From assembly GCF_033958435.1 (NCBI RefSeq), contig NC_134160.1:16417001-16481000 (forward strand): a DNA stretch of 64,000 nt, given 5' to 3'. Shown here piece after piece: positions 1-10,795 of this stretch; position 1 is the first letter of the stretch, and each line of letters starts with the position of its first letter. Position numbers and translations under genes: made by a program. Under the pieces are notes generated by a model. The model made no database searches, had not been told where the DNA came from, and worked only from the letters and a program-made list of their open reading frames with translations. The DNA comes from Carettochelys insculpta. Taxonomy: Eukaryota; Chordata; Testudines; Carettochelyidae.

Positions 1-204
1 CGTGGAGGCGAGGTACCCCCAGAAGGCCTCTCCGTACCACCATGGTACACGCACCCGTTGGAGAGTTATAGCTTTAGCCCACATTAGGGGCCTTGCAGCA
101 GTCCCACCTTGCTCAGGCAATCAGCTGGAGTGCTACAGTCAAGTGGATATTCTCGTTTCAGTGCGTCGCTCTTACTGTTCCTCCCCACAATGCAACATGT
201 GATA

Positions 205-330
205 TGGTAGCGCCTAGGAGCCCTAAACATGGGCATGGACCCCACTGTGCTAGGTGCTGTGCAAACAATAGCAGACAGGTCCTGTCCTGAAGAGCTTAGG
301 GTCTCAAATCTTAAATCCCATCTGTCTAGG
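205..330 (-). repeat. old interspersed repeat tail (MIR/L2-like)
   Basis: Read on the minus strand, the segment has the wording common to an ancient amniote repeat: a run resembling 'agagcttagg' with a length-of-element phrase upstream, then 'gcacagcacctagcacagtgggg'-type text. The same wording occurs at 14425-14495 and 44455-44580. The family name is from recognition only. The copy is short and diverged. Confidence 0.35.
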
Positions 331-1610
331 TTGTACCACTGGGGGCAGAGACCGTCTGCGTCTCCGTGTCTCTGCAGCAGCATGTGGCACAGTAGGGTCC
401 TGCTCTCAGACGGTCACTTGTGTAATACAAGTGATTATGAATATCTGCCTGTGTTCATCCTGATGCTCGCAGGCAATGAGCAGCATGAGCCCATCCTCAG
501 CATGACCAGAATTAGAGGTTTTTTATGAATGGCAGTGTTAACAAGCAGAGATGTTTACAATTCACTCAGCTCTCACCCAGACCACCCCATTAAAAAGAGG
601 CAAGGGAGGGTGAGGAGCAGGGCTGCCTCGTTGGGTTTTGCTGTGCGTTATAGGCAACCACAAATTCTAGGCCGCTGGCACTAGATGGTGCTCTCAACCT
701 GTCTTTGTGAGTATCTGTGTTGGCGCCCTCAGCAGCTGCTAATTCCAAGGGAGGCAGAAATTAAAGATGTTTTCTTGGAATGATGCGAAACAAATTCCCA
801 AAGTGTTGGCCACTTGCTCCATCCAGGAGCACTCTGCACCCGCTCTCGCAGGGCTTTGCGTTCCAGGGGCAAAGGCAAGTGGTGTGAAACACTGGGCTTA
901 GTTTCCACTTCCCAGGGGCCATGCGGCAAGCGCTCATGTCAGTCATGAGCTGATGTGCAGCTGCTGCAGGACGAGGTCAGAGACGGCAGTGTGCTCTGAA
1001 AGCAGAAGGCAACTATTGTTCCCCTCCTGTTGCCGCTCATACACACCGAGGAGTACTGCCCTGATGGCGCCCTGGAGATTTGGAGGGTGAGTGATGTCTG
1101 AGCTTGGTTTGCTTCAGGCTCAGTGGTTTGCGTGGCAGGCTGCCTGTGTCCTCTTGTCACCCACTCGGCTGGCACCTCTGGGTGCTCTCATCTTTGCAAG
1201 AGCCTAGAGCTGGCAGCTCTCATTAACTGCCCAGTTCCCTGGGCTGTCTGTTCCAAAAGCTGCGTGCACCTGTCTGTGCCCATATGCCACCTGCCGGCAA
1301 AGCACAGCTATTCTGGGGCTCAGAGGCAAGGCTGCATGCCAGCATAGAGAGGAACTGAGCTGGGGAGCCAAAGGTTTGATGACGGAGTCAGCTGCCATCT
1401 TGCGCTACACCCAAAGGAGGCAGCTTCCCCCCCAGCCTCGGGCGAGAGCAGAACCTCAGGTGGACACAACAAAGCTTAAACCAATGTGTTGATGCAGCCC
1501 CTGGTGCAACATGACTGGCTACATGAAGCCAAAACCAGAAACTGCCCTAGGGAGAGGGAATATGGCAGGGGGTGAGTGCCTTGGCTGTTAGAGAACTGGT
1601 TTCAATCGGG
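331..1610. other. unassigned intergenic-like sequence
   Basis: I see no conserved protein reading, no repeat I can name and no RNA gene. Open frames are short and lie on both strands, as expected by chance. Confidence 0.5.
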
Positions 1611-1614
1611 TCTG

Positions 1615-1735
1615 TGCGCCCGCAAGCGAATGATAAGCCCTGTCAGTGCCTCAGTTTGCCCTGTGCGCAATGGGGATAATAGCACTCCAGGGCCATTGCC
1701 CAGGTAAATACAGTGCGGGGGAGCTGCCCCACTAC
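1615..1735 (+). repeat. MIR-like SINE fragment
   Basis: The stretch reads 'tgcctcagttt...caatggggataatag', the conserved core and 3' part of MIR-type SINEs. It is followed by 'cagggccattgcccaggtaaata', close to the usual tail. It is diverged and old. Confidence 0.6.
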
Positions 1736-1739
1736 CCAA

Positions 1740-4013
1740 GTGATAAGCACCACACAGAGAGAGCAGAGATGCACATTCAGTCCCTGCCTTCCTTTTACAG
1801 TTGGTCTGTGGGACTGGGACTCAGGGCTGGTGGGTGCTCATGCAAGCCCTGGCTCTGACTCACCACGTTGCTCCTGTCCAGCCACAGAGCGAGTGACCTG
1901 GATCAGTATCACAAGAATAGGGCAGCTGTAGTTCATGAGTCGGCTCAGAGCCACTGTTTGCTTTCCCCAGCTCAGGGGTGCGCCCCCAGCCCCGAAGATA
2001 ATGCACTGCACCCTTCTCGGCGCAGCAAGGAGCCGGAAGACAGGTCAGGGCCAAGCCCGAAGCATTTGCCACAGGCAGGGCAGGGGCTCCCTGCTGTTCC
2101 TCAGTGAGGGGTGACTCAGCCACGCAGTTGTCTGACAGCTCTGGGCAGAGATGCGGCCTCGTCACCACACTGCATTCAGCGCAGGGCGCCTCAAGAAGAG
2201 CTCCCGGCGCCTCAGGCGGAGCTCCCAGCCCCTCTCTCCGCAGCCCTGGCGGAATCTGCTACTTGAGTCCAGCCGGGGTGGGTGTGAGGGGCAGCGCACA
2301 GAGCCTGCATGCAGTGGGGGGCAGGCAGGACAGTTGAGTGCGCAGGGGGGTCCTGCCTGCTGGGAACTGCCTTGCGGGGGAATGAATCGCTTTTCAGCTG
2401 CTGCTGTGACTTTGGCTCTGATGCAGGGTGCTGGCCTGTCCCACTGCTACCGAGGGTTAATGCTGAACACGGGCATGGCCATGGGCAGCTTCCCCAGGGG
2501 GGATGGTGAGTCCGCTCAGGTGAGGGCTCAGGCCAGAGGGCCAGGTGCTGCCAGACCTGAGCCAAGTCCTCACGCCAGTGGGTGGCAGGGACGGAAACAC
2601 CAGCCCCGTGGCCCTGAAGGTTCAGCCAAATGCCCCCTGCTCTCACGCCGTAGGGGATAGAGGCAGCCTCTGTGCAGGTGAGGGGGACTTTGTGAGGCAG
2701 TCAGGGCCTGATGGGCCTGGTTGCCTGAGGTGCTGACATTGTCCAGCAGGCGAGGTGAGCCAGCCCTGCCACATCTGCACAGGGCTTACGCAGGAGACCC
2801 AACCTGGGGCTGTTCCCCGGCCCATGGAAAATCCCTCAACCCCAATAGCGTGCAGCCCCTCAAGGAGCAGCAGCCCAACTCCTGGCCCTTGGAAAGGGAG
2901 GGCCTGAGGCTGCAACCCCCTGCTCCCTCCTGAGGGCGTGGGATGAGGCAGAGTCTCTGTGGGAGAGGGAGGCAAGAGAGGAGAACAGGAGAAGGGAGAG
3001 GGAAAGAGACAGTTGGCCCTGCAGGAGAGAAGGGGTGAAGCCAGACACCCCAGAAAGGGGCAAAACGGGGGGGAGGGAAGGAGTTTGGGGCCCCACTATC
3101 TCCACGGACAAGAGGAGTAAAGGGTGGAACCTGGGTGAGACTGATACACCTGCAAGAGGGGCTTGGAGCAGGAAAGAAGAGCTGGAGCCAGAGAGGGGCC
3201 AGATCTAGGGAGGGAGCTGAGGGAAGAGGCCCTCAGCTTGGTGAGGACAATGCCCCAAAGTGGAAGAACAAGAAAAGCCGTTGCCAGAAAGACTGGAAAA
3301 TGGGAGCAGAACTGGAGGCGGCAAAACCGGATTAATTTGCAGCAGCAGTTAGACGCCAACATCCCCCGGAGATGTGTTTCAGCCACATGCTGGCGTTGTG
3401 CCCTAGGGCGAGGCGGGCTGGGAGCTGTGGCATAGGCGCCTGATTGGCTTGGTGCTCCTCCCCCCATCATACACAGCAAAGTACAGGCTGTACGCTAGCT
3501 TTTGATACCCTGTGGCCTGCTGCGCACTGCTCTGCAGGCCCAGCGCTGCACAGCGGTGCAACCCCCAGGCTGTGGACACCTCTGCCCAGTTAGCTAGGGC
3601 CATGTGCAAAGCAGGGATTTGCTCACACACTCTTTGTTGTGCAAGGACAGTTGTGTATGCACAAATGCTGGTGGGCTGTGATATGAACTGCTAGGCATGT
3701 CTAAGGCTGTTGACAACTCTGGGATTTTATGGCATTTACAGCTGCCTACTGGGTGGCAGGGTCCCACATCTATTTCTGCAGGGTCCAGAACAGGCCCCTG
3801 GCATGGACAGCACCCTGGACCTTCTGTCTGAGCCCATCTGGCAATGTATGTGTTCTTGTGCATTTTAACAGCTCCTGCCTTGCTCACCAGGAAGTGCCCC
3901 TGCCCATGTCTCCAGCTACCTTCAGGATGGACTTTGACTTTGGTGGACCAAACATTTTTTTCCCAGCTCTTTTAGGAGCAGGTGGTTACACCTGGGGCTT
4001 CAGCCTGTTCCTT
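1740..4013. other. unassigned sequence with a purine-rich patch
   Basis: There is no recognisable gene. Positions about 2930-3250 are strongly purine-rich (GA/AGG runs) on the plus strand. Several frames of 70-170 codons occur between 2100 and 3500, but they overlap on both strands in GC-rich DNA and show no recognisable domain. Confidence 0.5.
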
Positions 4014-4024
4014 CTTTGTCCTTT
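4014..4024. repeat. target-site duplication, left copy, of the RTE insertion
   Basis: The 11-bp word CTTTGTCCTTT is repeated exactly at 8988-8998. Between the two copies lies one RTE LINE plus later insertions. On the minus strand the element's 3' end (stop codon plus seven bases) abuts this copy directly. Confidence 0.8.
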
Positions 4025-4540
4025 ACTACTGCTACTTATCCCTTGTACTCTGCATGAAGCATAAGTCATCTACAAGTCTCCTCCACTTCACTCTGTCTTG
4101 GGACAAAACTTCTGACTGGCTGCAGGAGTACCCCAGTTGTTGTCCTTCAATCTCAGTAGACCTTCTCCATGTTGTCTGAGGTCTTCTTCTTTTGTGTTTT
4201 CCTTGTGGGTTCCACATGAGAGTTTTATGGACCATGCTGGATGATGGTTTTCTGAGACCATGGCCTAGCCATCCCCACTTTCTTCTCTTGATTTCAGTGT
4301 CAATTGGTTCTTGTCCTGCTCTGTTCCAAAGCTCCTCATTTGTTACAAAGTCTTGCCGTTTGATGCAAAGGATGTACCTCAGGCATCTGTTTACAAATGT
4401 CTGTAGCTTGTGACTTGAAGATTTTTTAGTACACCTGTTCTCGCATCCATACAAGAGCACACTCCTCACATTTGTGTTTCATCTTTGCAAATGTTATTTG
4501 TGAAACTCCATATGGGATGGAGAGTCTTGCATACAGCTGT
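4025..4540 (-). pseudogene. RTE reverse transcriptase, C-terminal part
   Basis: The minus strand reads VLLYGCENRCTKK near 4430, then FVNRCLRYILCIKRQDFVT, then KWGWLGHGLRKP and LMWNPQGKHKRRRPQTTWRR, ending at a stop at 4032-4034. These are the conserved C-terminal landmarks of this LINE family, following the polymerase core. The frame is open from 4469 to 4032, 145 codons. Upstream of 4470 it has stops and then breaks at the CR1 insertion at 4541. The element ends seven bases after the stop. It is a dead copy. Confidence 0.8.
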
Positions 4541-5088
4541 TAAGAACATAAGAATGGCCATACTGGGTCAGACCAAAGGTCCATCCAGTCCAGTATCCTG
4601 TCTGCCAACAGTGGCCAATTCCAGGTGCCCCAGAGGGAGTGGACTGAACAGGTATCGATCAAGCGATCTCTCTCCTGCCATCCATCTCCAGCCTCTGATG
4701 ACCAGAGGCTCGGGACACCATTCCTTACCCAGCCTGGCTAATGGCCATTAATGGCCCAAACCTCCCTGAATTTATCTAGCTCTTTTTCAAACTCTCTTAT
4801 AGTCTTACCCTTCACAGCTTCCTCTGGCGAGGAGTTTCACAGACTGACTCTGTGCTGTGTGAAGAAGAACTTCTTTTTATTTGTTTTTAAACTTGTTGAC
4901 CATTAATTTCATTTGGTGTCCTCTAGTTCTGATGTTAGGGGAACAAGTAAATAAGTTTTCCTTGTTCACTTTCTCCACGCCACTCATGATTTTACATACC
5001 ACTATCATAGCCCCCCTCTCTTCTAAGCTGAAGAGTCCTAGGCTCTTTAGTCTCTCTCCATATGTTGCTTTCCCTATCCTTGCACTGA
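4541..5088 (-). mobile_element. CR1-like LINE 3' fragment inserted into the RTE element
   Basis: Read on the minus strand, the fragment begins with a C-terminal reverse transcriptase segment (RLKSLGLFSLEER, VEKVNKENLFTCSP, TRGHQMKLM). It ends in the 3' terminus whose plus-strand form starts 'taagaacataagaatggcc'. The same family is at 18087-18617 (minus) and 52190-53335 (plus). It is 5' truncated, as usual for CR1, and has no clear target duplication. It splits the minus-strand RTE piece, so it is younger than the RTE insertion. Confidence 0.85.
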
Positions 5089-5165
5089 TATCATTATCTG
5101 TTTCTACATCTATGCCCGTAATACTCCCCAAGCAGGTGAACTGCTCTACATCATTCGGGTCACCC
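5089..5165 (-). pseudogene. RTE reverse transcriptase fragment at the inversion junction
   Basis: The minus strand reads DVEQFTCLGSITGIDVETDNDISARIGKA, the segment after the polymerase core in which such LINEs have an 'LGS(I)...D...IGKA' signature. It continues the 4025-4540 piece across the CR1 insertion. Its start at about 5160 overlaps in protein content with the end of the plus-strand piece at 8987. Confidence 0.8.
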
Positions 5166-6478
5166 AGTTTGGTATGTGGAATGTTTGGACCATGTATCAA
5201 GTGGGCAAGACAGCACGGCTTGCAGCGGAGATGAAACCGTACAGGTTCTCAGTTTTGGACTTGTGTGAGACAAGATGGACACAATCTGGGCAGCTATGCC
5301 CGGCAACTGGTGAAACCCTTATTTATCAGGACATGGAGAAGAGAGCGCACCACACACAGAAGGTGAGGGCTTGATATTATCAAGAGAGGCATCTGGTGCT
5401 TTAATGGAGTGGACAGCAGTATCATCACTGTCATCACAGCCAGATTCTACAGCAAAGTGCGAAACATACTAACTGTGCAATGTTATGCATCAACCAATGA
5501 AGCAGCTGAGGAATGTAAAACAGACTTCTATGAGAAACTACAAAGTGCAGTGAACCAGAAAGCAAAGAAGGATATGTTGATTTTGATGGGTGACTTCAAT
5601 GCAAAAATGAGAAGCATAAATACAGGCAGAGAACAAATCCTGGGAAAAGAAGGTCTAGGCAACATGAGTAAAAATGGAGAGTGCTTCAGTGACGTTTATT
5701 CCTTCACTGGATTGGTGATAGGTGGTAGTGTTTTTCTGCCCAAAAGGATCCATAAGGTCACTTGGGTTTCACCAGAAAATCAGATTGATCACATGTGTAC
5801 CAGCAGTTCTTTCAGAAGACCAATGCAGGATGTCCGCCTAGAAGAGGAGCAGATGGAGGTTCAGACCACCACTGGGTCATAGTAAAGCTCAAGTTCAAGC
5901 TCAAAAGGTACACCACAGACGTGACCAAGCCAGGACTGAGATTCAACATGGAGCAGCTGAAGGATTTGGAGACAAGAGCCAGTTTCCAAGTGGAGCTGTC
6001 CAACAGATATGCACTTCTGGCAAACCTCATCCCAAAAGATGCTACCATGGAACAAATTTGGGAAGACACCAAAACAGCCTGCAAAGAAACCTACAATAAA
6101 CATTGGGAAAGAGAACAAGGCACCACAAAGAATGGATCACAGCAGAAACTGAGAAAAGTGAAGGAACAAAAGGACAGAAAAGCAGCAGTCAACAGCAGCA
6201 AAACAAAAGCAGCCAAGGTGGAAGCTCAGAGACTGTATTCAGAAGCCAACAAAGAAGTTAAAAAGGCTGTAAAATGGGACAAGGAAACCTTTGTGGAAAG
6301 CTTTGCAGAACAAGCTGAATAAGCTGCAGAACAGAGAAACCTGAAAGCGCTCTATGGCATCACCCAGGAGCTAGCTGAGTTGTGGCATACAGTGGATCAG
6401 CCAGTACGGGATAAGGAAGGGTGTGTGCTAACAAGCCCAAGTGAGCAGCTCAGTAGTTGGAAGGAACACTTTGAAGAG
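5166..6478 (+). pseudogene. RTE endonuclease domain and linker (inverted 5' part)
   Basis: The piece opens with FGMWNVWTMYQVGKTARLA, the conserved start of the apurinic-type endonuclease of this family (usual form WNVRTMYxTGKT), and continues LDLCETRWTQSGQL. Further on are the catalytic landmarks LMGDFNAKM near 5585-5610 and VTWVSPENQIDHM near 5760-5795. The DHH motif follows in a shifted frame near 5865. The 5795-6322 frame covers the linker to the polymerase. Frameshifts at about 5400 and 5870 and a stop at 6320 disable it. The sequence then reads WKEHFEE at 6460-6478, interrupted by the LTR, and resumes LLNRPA at 7544. Confidence 0.8.
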
Positions 6479-6690
6479 TGTTAGCCGGTGGCCAGGTAAT
6501 GTGCGGTGAGGTACTCCCCTGGGTCCTAAGCAACCCAGTTTTTTACTGTTAGAGCAGGCAGCTCCTAGCACACTCACCCACGGCCAGGCTGTAGTAACCA
6601 AACGGTTAAAGTTCTTTTGTTGTGCCGGCTGTGTTGCAGTGACAAAAGGGTTAACAAAATGGTTAGGCTCAGAGCTTAACTAGTTACAAG

Positions 6691-6696
6691 TTTATT
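6691..6696 (-). terminator. polyadenylation signal of the solo LTR
   Basis: The minus strand reads AGCTTAATAAACTTG. It lies downstream of the TATA box and within the LTR, as expected for the R region signal. Confidence 0.55.
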
Positions 6697-7089
6697 AAGC
6701 TACAGTTATAAGCGTGTGGTTACAAAAGGCTATTGTTTACTACTTATATGCTAGCAAAGTACAGGTGTTAACAAGTTACGTTACAATCCAATAGGAAGAT
6801 ATCTGTTACCATCTAACACAATGATATCTTGGCACAATGACATCTAGTTACAGAGCTCTAATTCTTTAGCTGTGCACAAAAAAAGTCAGAGACCTAGCAT
6901 GGGTGTATCTTACCTTCTCTGCGTCTCTCGATACCAGCGTAGCCAAGCCGGATCGGTCACTCAATTCCGCGGAAAGAAGAATACGAGGTTGGGCGTCCCC
7001 AGTTGTGGACCTCGGGAGGCAATCACCTGACCCGACCAGCAGGAAGTTGGTTGAAATGCACTCAAAGTTAGAGTTCTGCTGGACCCATC

Positions 7090-7096
7090 TTTTATA
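7090..7096 (-). promoter_or_regulatory. TATA box of the solo LTR
   Basis: The minus strand reads GGGTATAAAAGATGGG. It lies about 450 bp from the LTR's 5' end and 394 bp upstream of its AATAAA, which suits a U3 promoter. Confidence 0.6.
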
Positions 7097-7543
7097 CCCC
7101 TTTTGGGTTACGTATTCTCTTTCTTATCTATGGTGCCAGATCATACTGGTCTGTCTTTGTGACTCCAGTTTGTTACAAGGGCATTTCTACTTAGTTTGCA
7201 CTTGTAAGACAAGAGATAAACAATTTAGGAGTACAGGACATTCTTTTGTGCGGGCGGGGCACGTCCCCTTCTGGGTGATTGTGTGTGTGCATCATATTGA
7301 TCAATGCCAGCTGGGGTGATTTCTTGAGGGTCCACCCCCCCTCATGTTGACAGTCTGGCCTGTTAGCCTTCTAGCTGTACTTTCTGCTTCTCAGGGTCAC
7401 GATAAGCCAGCATATCTGGGCCTCAATGAGGGCATCAAAGACTGTGCCATCAGCAGCCATTTCCGTGCCCTGTGTGCTCCTCAGTGGGGGGGGCAACGGG
7501 CAAGCTGGCTTGTAAGGGGGAGACTTTGTCTGGCTACAAAGAG

Positions 7544-7732
7544 CTACTGAACCGCCCTGCCCACATGGAACCTCCCAAGTTAACACCTGCAAATGTACCG
7601 CTGCAAATTAACAGCAGCAGGTACAAAGGAAGAAATCAGAAAAGCCATTGCCCATCTGAAAAGCAGAAAAGCACCCGGTCCAGACAACATCTCACAGAAG
7701 CAATCAAGGCAGGTAGTGAGACATCAGTCAGC
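7544..7732 (+). pseudogene. RTE reverse transcriptase, N-terminal (fingers) part
   Basis: The sequence continues the inverted RTE piece after the LTR: LLNRPAHMEPP, then in a second frame KEEIRKAIAHLKSRKAPGP and DNIS, which is the conserved entry to LINE reverse transcriptase ('AIxxLKxxKAPGPDNI'). It then runs into the palindromic MITE at 7733 and resumes after it. Confidence 0.8.
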
Positions 7733-8155
7733 AGCTGTGTCTACGCTTACGAAAAACTTCAAAATGGCCATGCTAATGGCCAAATCAAAGAATGCTAATG
7801 AGGCGCTGAAATGAATATTCAGCACCTCATTAGCATGCCGCTGGTTGTGGCACTTCAAAAGTGCCGCGGTTCAGTCGCCTGCAGCTCGTCTACATGGGGG
7901 TCCTTTTCAAAAGGATCCTGCAAATATCAAAATCTCCCTATTCCTATCAGCTGATAGGATTAAGGGGATTTCAATATTTGCAGGGTCCTTTCGAAAAGGG
8001 CCCTCGTGTAGACGAGCTGCCCATGAGCAAAACGCAGCACTTGGGAAGTGCTGCAGCCAGAGGCATGCTAATGAGGTGCTGAATATTCATTAGTATGCTT
8101 TAATTTGGCCATTAGCATGGCCATTTTGAAGTTTTTCCTACATGTAGATGTAGCC
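7733..8155. mobile_element. palindromic MITE, copy 1 (GTCTACAC-end family)
   Basis: The 423-bp block is an imperfect inverted repeat. Its left end reads AGCTGTGTCTACGCTTACG and its right end is the reverse complement, GTAGATGTAGCC. Inside, 'aaaacttcaaaatggccatg' and its complement 'catggccattttgaagtttt' mirror each other, as do the 'ctaatgaggcgctga' and 'aaaaggatcctgcaaat' segments. It splits the RTE polymerase, with flanks AGC/AGT that look like a decayed 3-bp duplication. Relatives are at 29086, 55278 and 55707. It encodes no transposase, so it is non-autonomous. Confidence 0.8.
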
Positions 8156-8987
8156 AGTATAATGTATAATCTATTTGGGAAAATCTGGGACACTGAAGAG
8201 ATCCCACAAGACTGGAAACACAGCTACCTTATCCAGCTTCCAAAGAAAGGCAACCTGAAGGAATGCAAGACCTGGAGGGGCATCAGGTTACTGTCTATTC
8301 CAGGAAAAGTGTTCAAGAGGATTCTCCTGGACAGAACGGAGACAGAAATTGACAGACAGCTCAGGGAAGAACAGGCCGGCTTCCAAAGCGAGAGATCCTG
8401 TACTGACCAAATAGTAACTCTCGGAGTGATCACAGAACAGTTGCTTGAGTGGAACTCCCCCCTGTGCATAACCTTCATACACTTTGAAAAGCCTGCAGCA
8501 GCACTGATAGAGACACTTTGTGGAAACTGCTGCAACACCTTGGTGTCCCCTCCAAAATTATTAGTTTGATTTGTTCAACGTATGAACCCTCGATGTGCCG
8601 AATTGTTCACAATGGCATCTTGGCAGAATCCTTCGGCAAACTGTCAGGAGTGTGACAAGGGAGCCTATTGTTACCTTTCCTGTTCTTGATCATAATGGAC
8701 TGGATTATGAACAGGACAATAGATGGTCATCAATGGGGCATTCAACGGGTACTTTTCAAACAGCTGGAGGATGTGGACTTTCCTGATGGTCGCCTTCCTG
8801 CCACACTGACATGCAAGTATGAAAGAAAAGGTCATGACTCTAGCTGCCTTAGTGACTGGACTGAGCATTAATAAGGGAAAGACCAAGACAATGAGCATCA
8901 ACCAGCCCAATAACACCCACCGTGACACTGGGGGGGATGTCCTGGAAGATGTGGAGCAGTTCATCTGCTTGGGGAGTATAATGGGCA
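8156..8987 (+). pseudogene. RTE reverse transcriptase, palm region (inverted 5' part)
   Basis: The segment reads MYNLFGKIWDTEEIPQDWK, then LIQLPKKGNLKEC, RGIRLLSIPGKVFKRILL and EEQAGFQSERSCTDQI, in the order of conserved reverse transcriptase blocks. After frameshifts near 8500 and 8660 come LPFLFLIIMDWIMNR and INKGKTKTMSIN, and the piece ends DVEQFICLGSIMG at 8987. The FADD-like catalytic box region (near 8770) is degraded. It is followed directly by the right-hand 11-bp duplication. Confidence 0.8.
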
Positions 8988-8998
8988 CTTTGTCCTTT
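8988..8998. repeat. target-site duplication, right copy, of the RTE insertion
   Basis: CTTTGTCCTTT, identical to 4014-4024. It abuts the internal end of the inverted 5' piece, as twin priming predicts. Confidence 0.8.
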
Positions 8999-10270
8999 GG
9001 TCTCATTCTACTTGTTGCCTTCCCCCATTGGCCTGGCTAGCTGTGGGCCTCAGGACAGTACCCATAAGGCACCATAAAAAGACAACTCCCCTACCACCCA
9101 CGAGAGGCAGGCGGGTTTCTGTACTTATCCCGTGAACCCTACCCTCTCCAGTCAGCACCTGCAATGGGTGAAGCCGCTGCTGTGCCTGGAGGCACTTAGC
9201 AAGCAGAGCTAGGAGGGAGTGGAAAGGGGGAGAGAACGTGGTTGGACCACCCACATTGCAGAGACTAACCAGTGGAGCAAGGGCCTTATGCCCTCTTCTC
9301 CCACACCTGGCCAGGTGGAACTGGATGGCTCTCCTCTGAGGAGAAACACAGAGGTTTAGGAAACATCTAGTTAACATCAGCTCAGGTGTGGGTGACTCCC
9401 TGAGCGCAGGACCGATGGGCTGACACAACCGACTTTACACCCCTTCATGAAACAATATTTTTAAAGTGCTCTGGGACTGGGGGCTAGAGACTGCTATTGA
9501 AGTGCCACCCATTATTAATTACCATGGTAATATTGTAATCGGATGGCAGCTGTGTGCATGTCAAGGTCACCCTCTACTGCCTGGAATCTGCACTCCTGAT
9601 CTCTGTGTCATATGCCCTGTACTGCCAATAACTGATAAGGATTCTGAGTTACTATCAATGGCAGGGTCAGTCCTTTTGAAGCAGGAGGACCGGGTCTACC
9701 ACCACTGCCCCACATGAGCTTGGTGGGGGTAGGGAGGTTAGTCAGCTGTGGAGTACTACCAGGCCAGGCTTTTTTCATGCCTTTTGGCTCCTCTCTCCTG
9801 CGGAGGTGGAGGTGACTGGCAGGATGGGACTCTGTCAGCAAAAGTTGTTTAACCTCAGGTGGGGAGACAGTGACTTGGAGGTGAGGCTCCTAGAGCTGCA
9901 AGCGCAGGTCAGGAAATGGCCCAAGCCATTGGACTGGTCCCTGTGACCCCAACGGCCTTGGACTTTGACAGACATGCACAGAGTTGGTTCTAGTGAGCTG
10001 GGTATTGGGATAAAAGTAGCGTCTAGAGGCCTCATTGGGCTGGGTGCTGTACAGCTGGAGAGAGAGGCATGCTCAGCTGACGGGCAAGGCAAAGAGTGGG
10101 AGGGAAACAGAGAGACAGTGAGAAGGGATTTACTCGAAGCCCCCTCAGGGCAGAGCTGGGAACAAAGCTAAGGTCCCCTGACTCCCACTCCAGTACAGAT
10201 CCACTTGGCCATGCTGCCACCCTGAGCCAGCCTCTCAAGTTTTGAATGTGGGGCGGAGCAGCTGACAGAA
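8999..10270. other. unassigned sequence
   Basis: I see no gene or named repeat. A short stretch at about 9450-9500 ('tttttaaagtgctctgggactgg') resembles the tail of an old MIR-like repeat but is too short to call. Confidence 0.5.
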
Positions 10271-10488
10271 TGGTCTCAAGTTCCTGTGTGGGAGGTGTAG
10301 GATGCATATTAGGAAAAACTATTTCCCCAGGAGGGTGGGGAAGCACTGGAACGCGTTACCCAGAGAGGTGGTGGGATCTCCGTCCCTGGAGATTTTTAAG
10401 TCCCGGCTTGATGCAGCCCTGGATGGAATGATTTAGCTGCGGTTGGTCTGGCTTTCAGCAGGGGGTTGGACTCACCTATGATTCTATG
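10271..10488 (+). mobile_element. CR1 LINE 3' end
   Basis: The sequence shows the CR1 3' non-coding signature: 'aggaaaaactatttcc', 'agcactggaacgcgttacc', 'gaggtggtgggatctcc', 'ttttaagtcccggcttga', and the terminal 'tatgattctatg'. It is 5' truncated to about 220 bp. The same landmarks end the copies at 48715 and 58730. Confidence 0.9.
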
Positions 10489-10795
10489 TTGCAAGGCTAG
10501 CTCAGCCCTCTGGAAGCTCCTTTCCTAGAGCGCCTGGCAGGTGCTGGAAAGCAGGCAGCAGCGTGAGTTTGCCACATAACTAGAGCCACGAAGTTAAAGC
10601 TCGTGGCTGTTGGTTCAGAGGCCGTAGGAGATGTTGGTCCAGTTCTGCTCCATGCCGAGTGTGCTCTCCTCTAGCGAAAGCCAGACGTCAGCCCAGACTT
10701 CCTGAAATACCCAGCCTCAGGCTGGAGATTCTGAGGGTGGGGGCCTGAGACAGATCATGGGGTAGAACTGCTCACACTCTCCGCAGGTTCCCACC

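Larger units (their letters stand above)
6479..7538 (-). mobile_element. solo LTR of an endogenous retrovirus-like element
   Basis: The 1,060-bp block begins TGTTAGCC and ends GGCTACA, giving the TG...CA ends and short imperfect inverted repeats of an LTR. It is flanked by a 5-bp duplication AAGAG at 6474-6478 and 7539-7543. Removing it and one AAGAG restores the RTE reading frame (EE|LLNRPA). Orientation is minus: on that strand a TATAAAA box lies at 7090-7096 and AATAAA at 6691-6696. No internal retroviral genes are present, so the provirus was lost by LTR-LTR recombination. Confidence 0.85.
4025..8987 (-). mobile_element. RTE-like LINE with inverted 5' part (twin-priming structure), with nested insertions
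   Basis: The 3' third of the element (reverse transcriptase C-terminus to stop) lies on the minus strand at 4025-5165. The 5' two thirds (endonuclease start to mid reverse transcriptase) lies on the plus strand at 5166-8987. The pieces meet at the element's 5' end, and the far end of the inverted piece stops at the same protein position (motif DVEQFxCLGSI) where the 3' piece begins, overlapping by about 45 bp. Perfect 11-bp duplications flank the whole. This is the arrangement produced by twin priming, a known LINE mechanism. Without inserts the element is about 2.9 kb, close to the usual RTE length. It is interrupted by a CR1 fragment, a solo LTR and a palindromic MITE. The protein resembles the RTE/BovB-related endonuclease-reverse transcriptases often annotated as craniofacial development protein 2-like; exact clade is from recognition. 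Confidence 0.85.
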
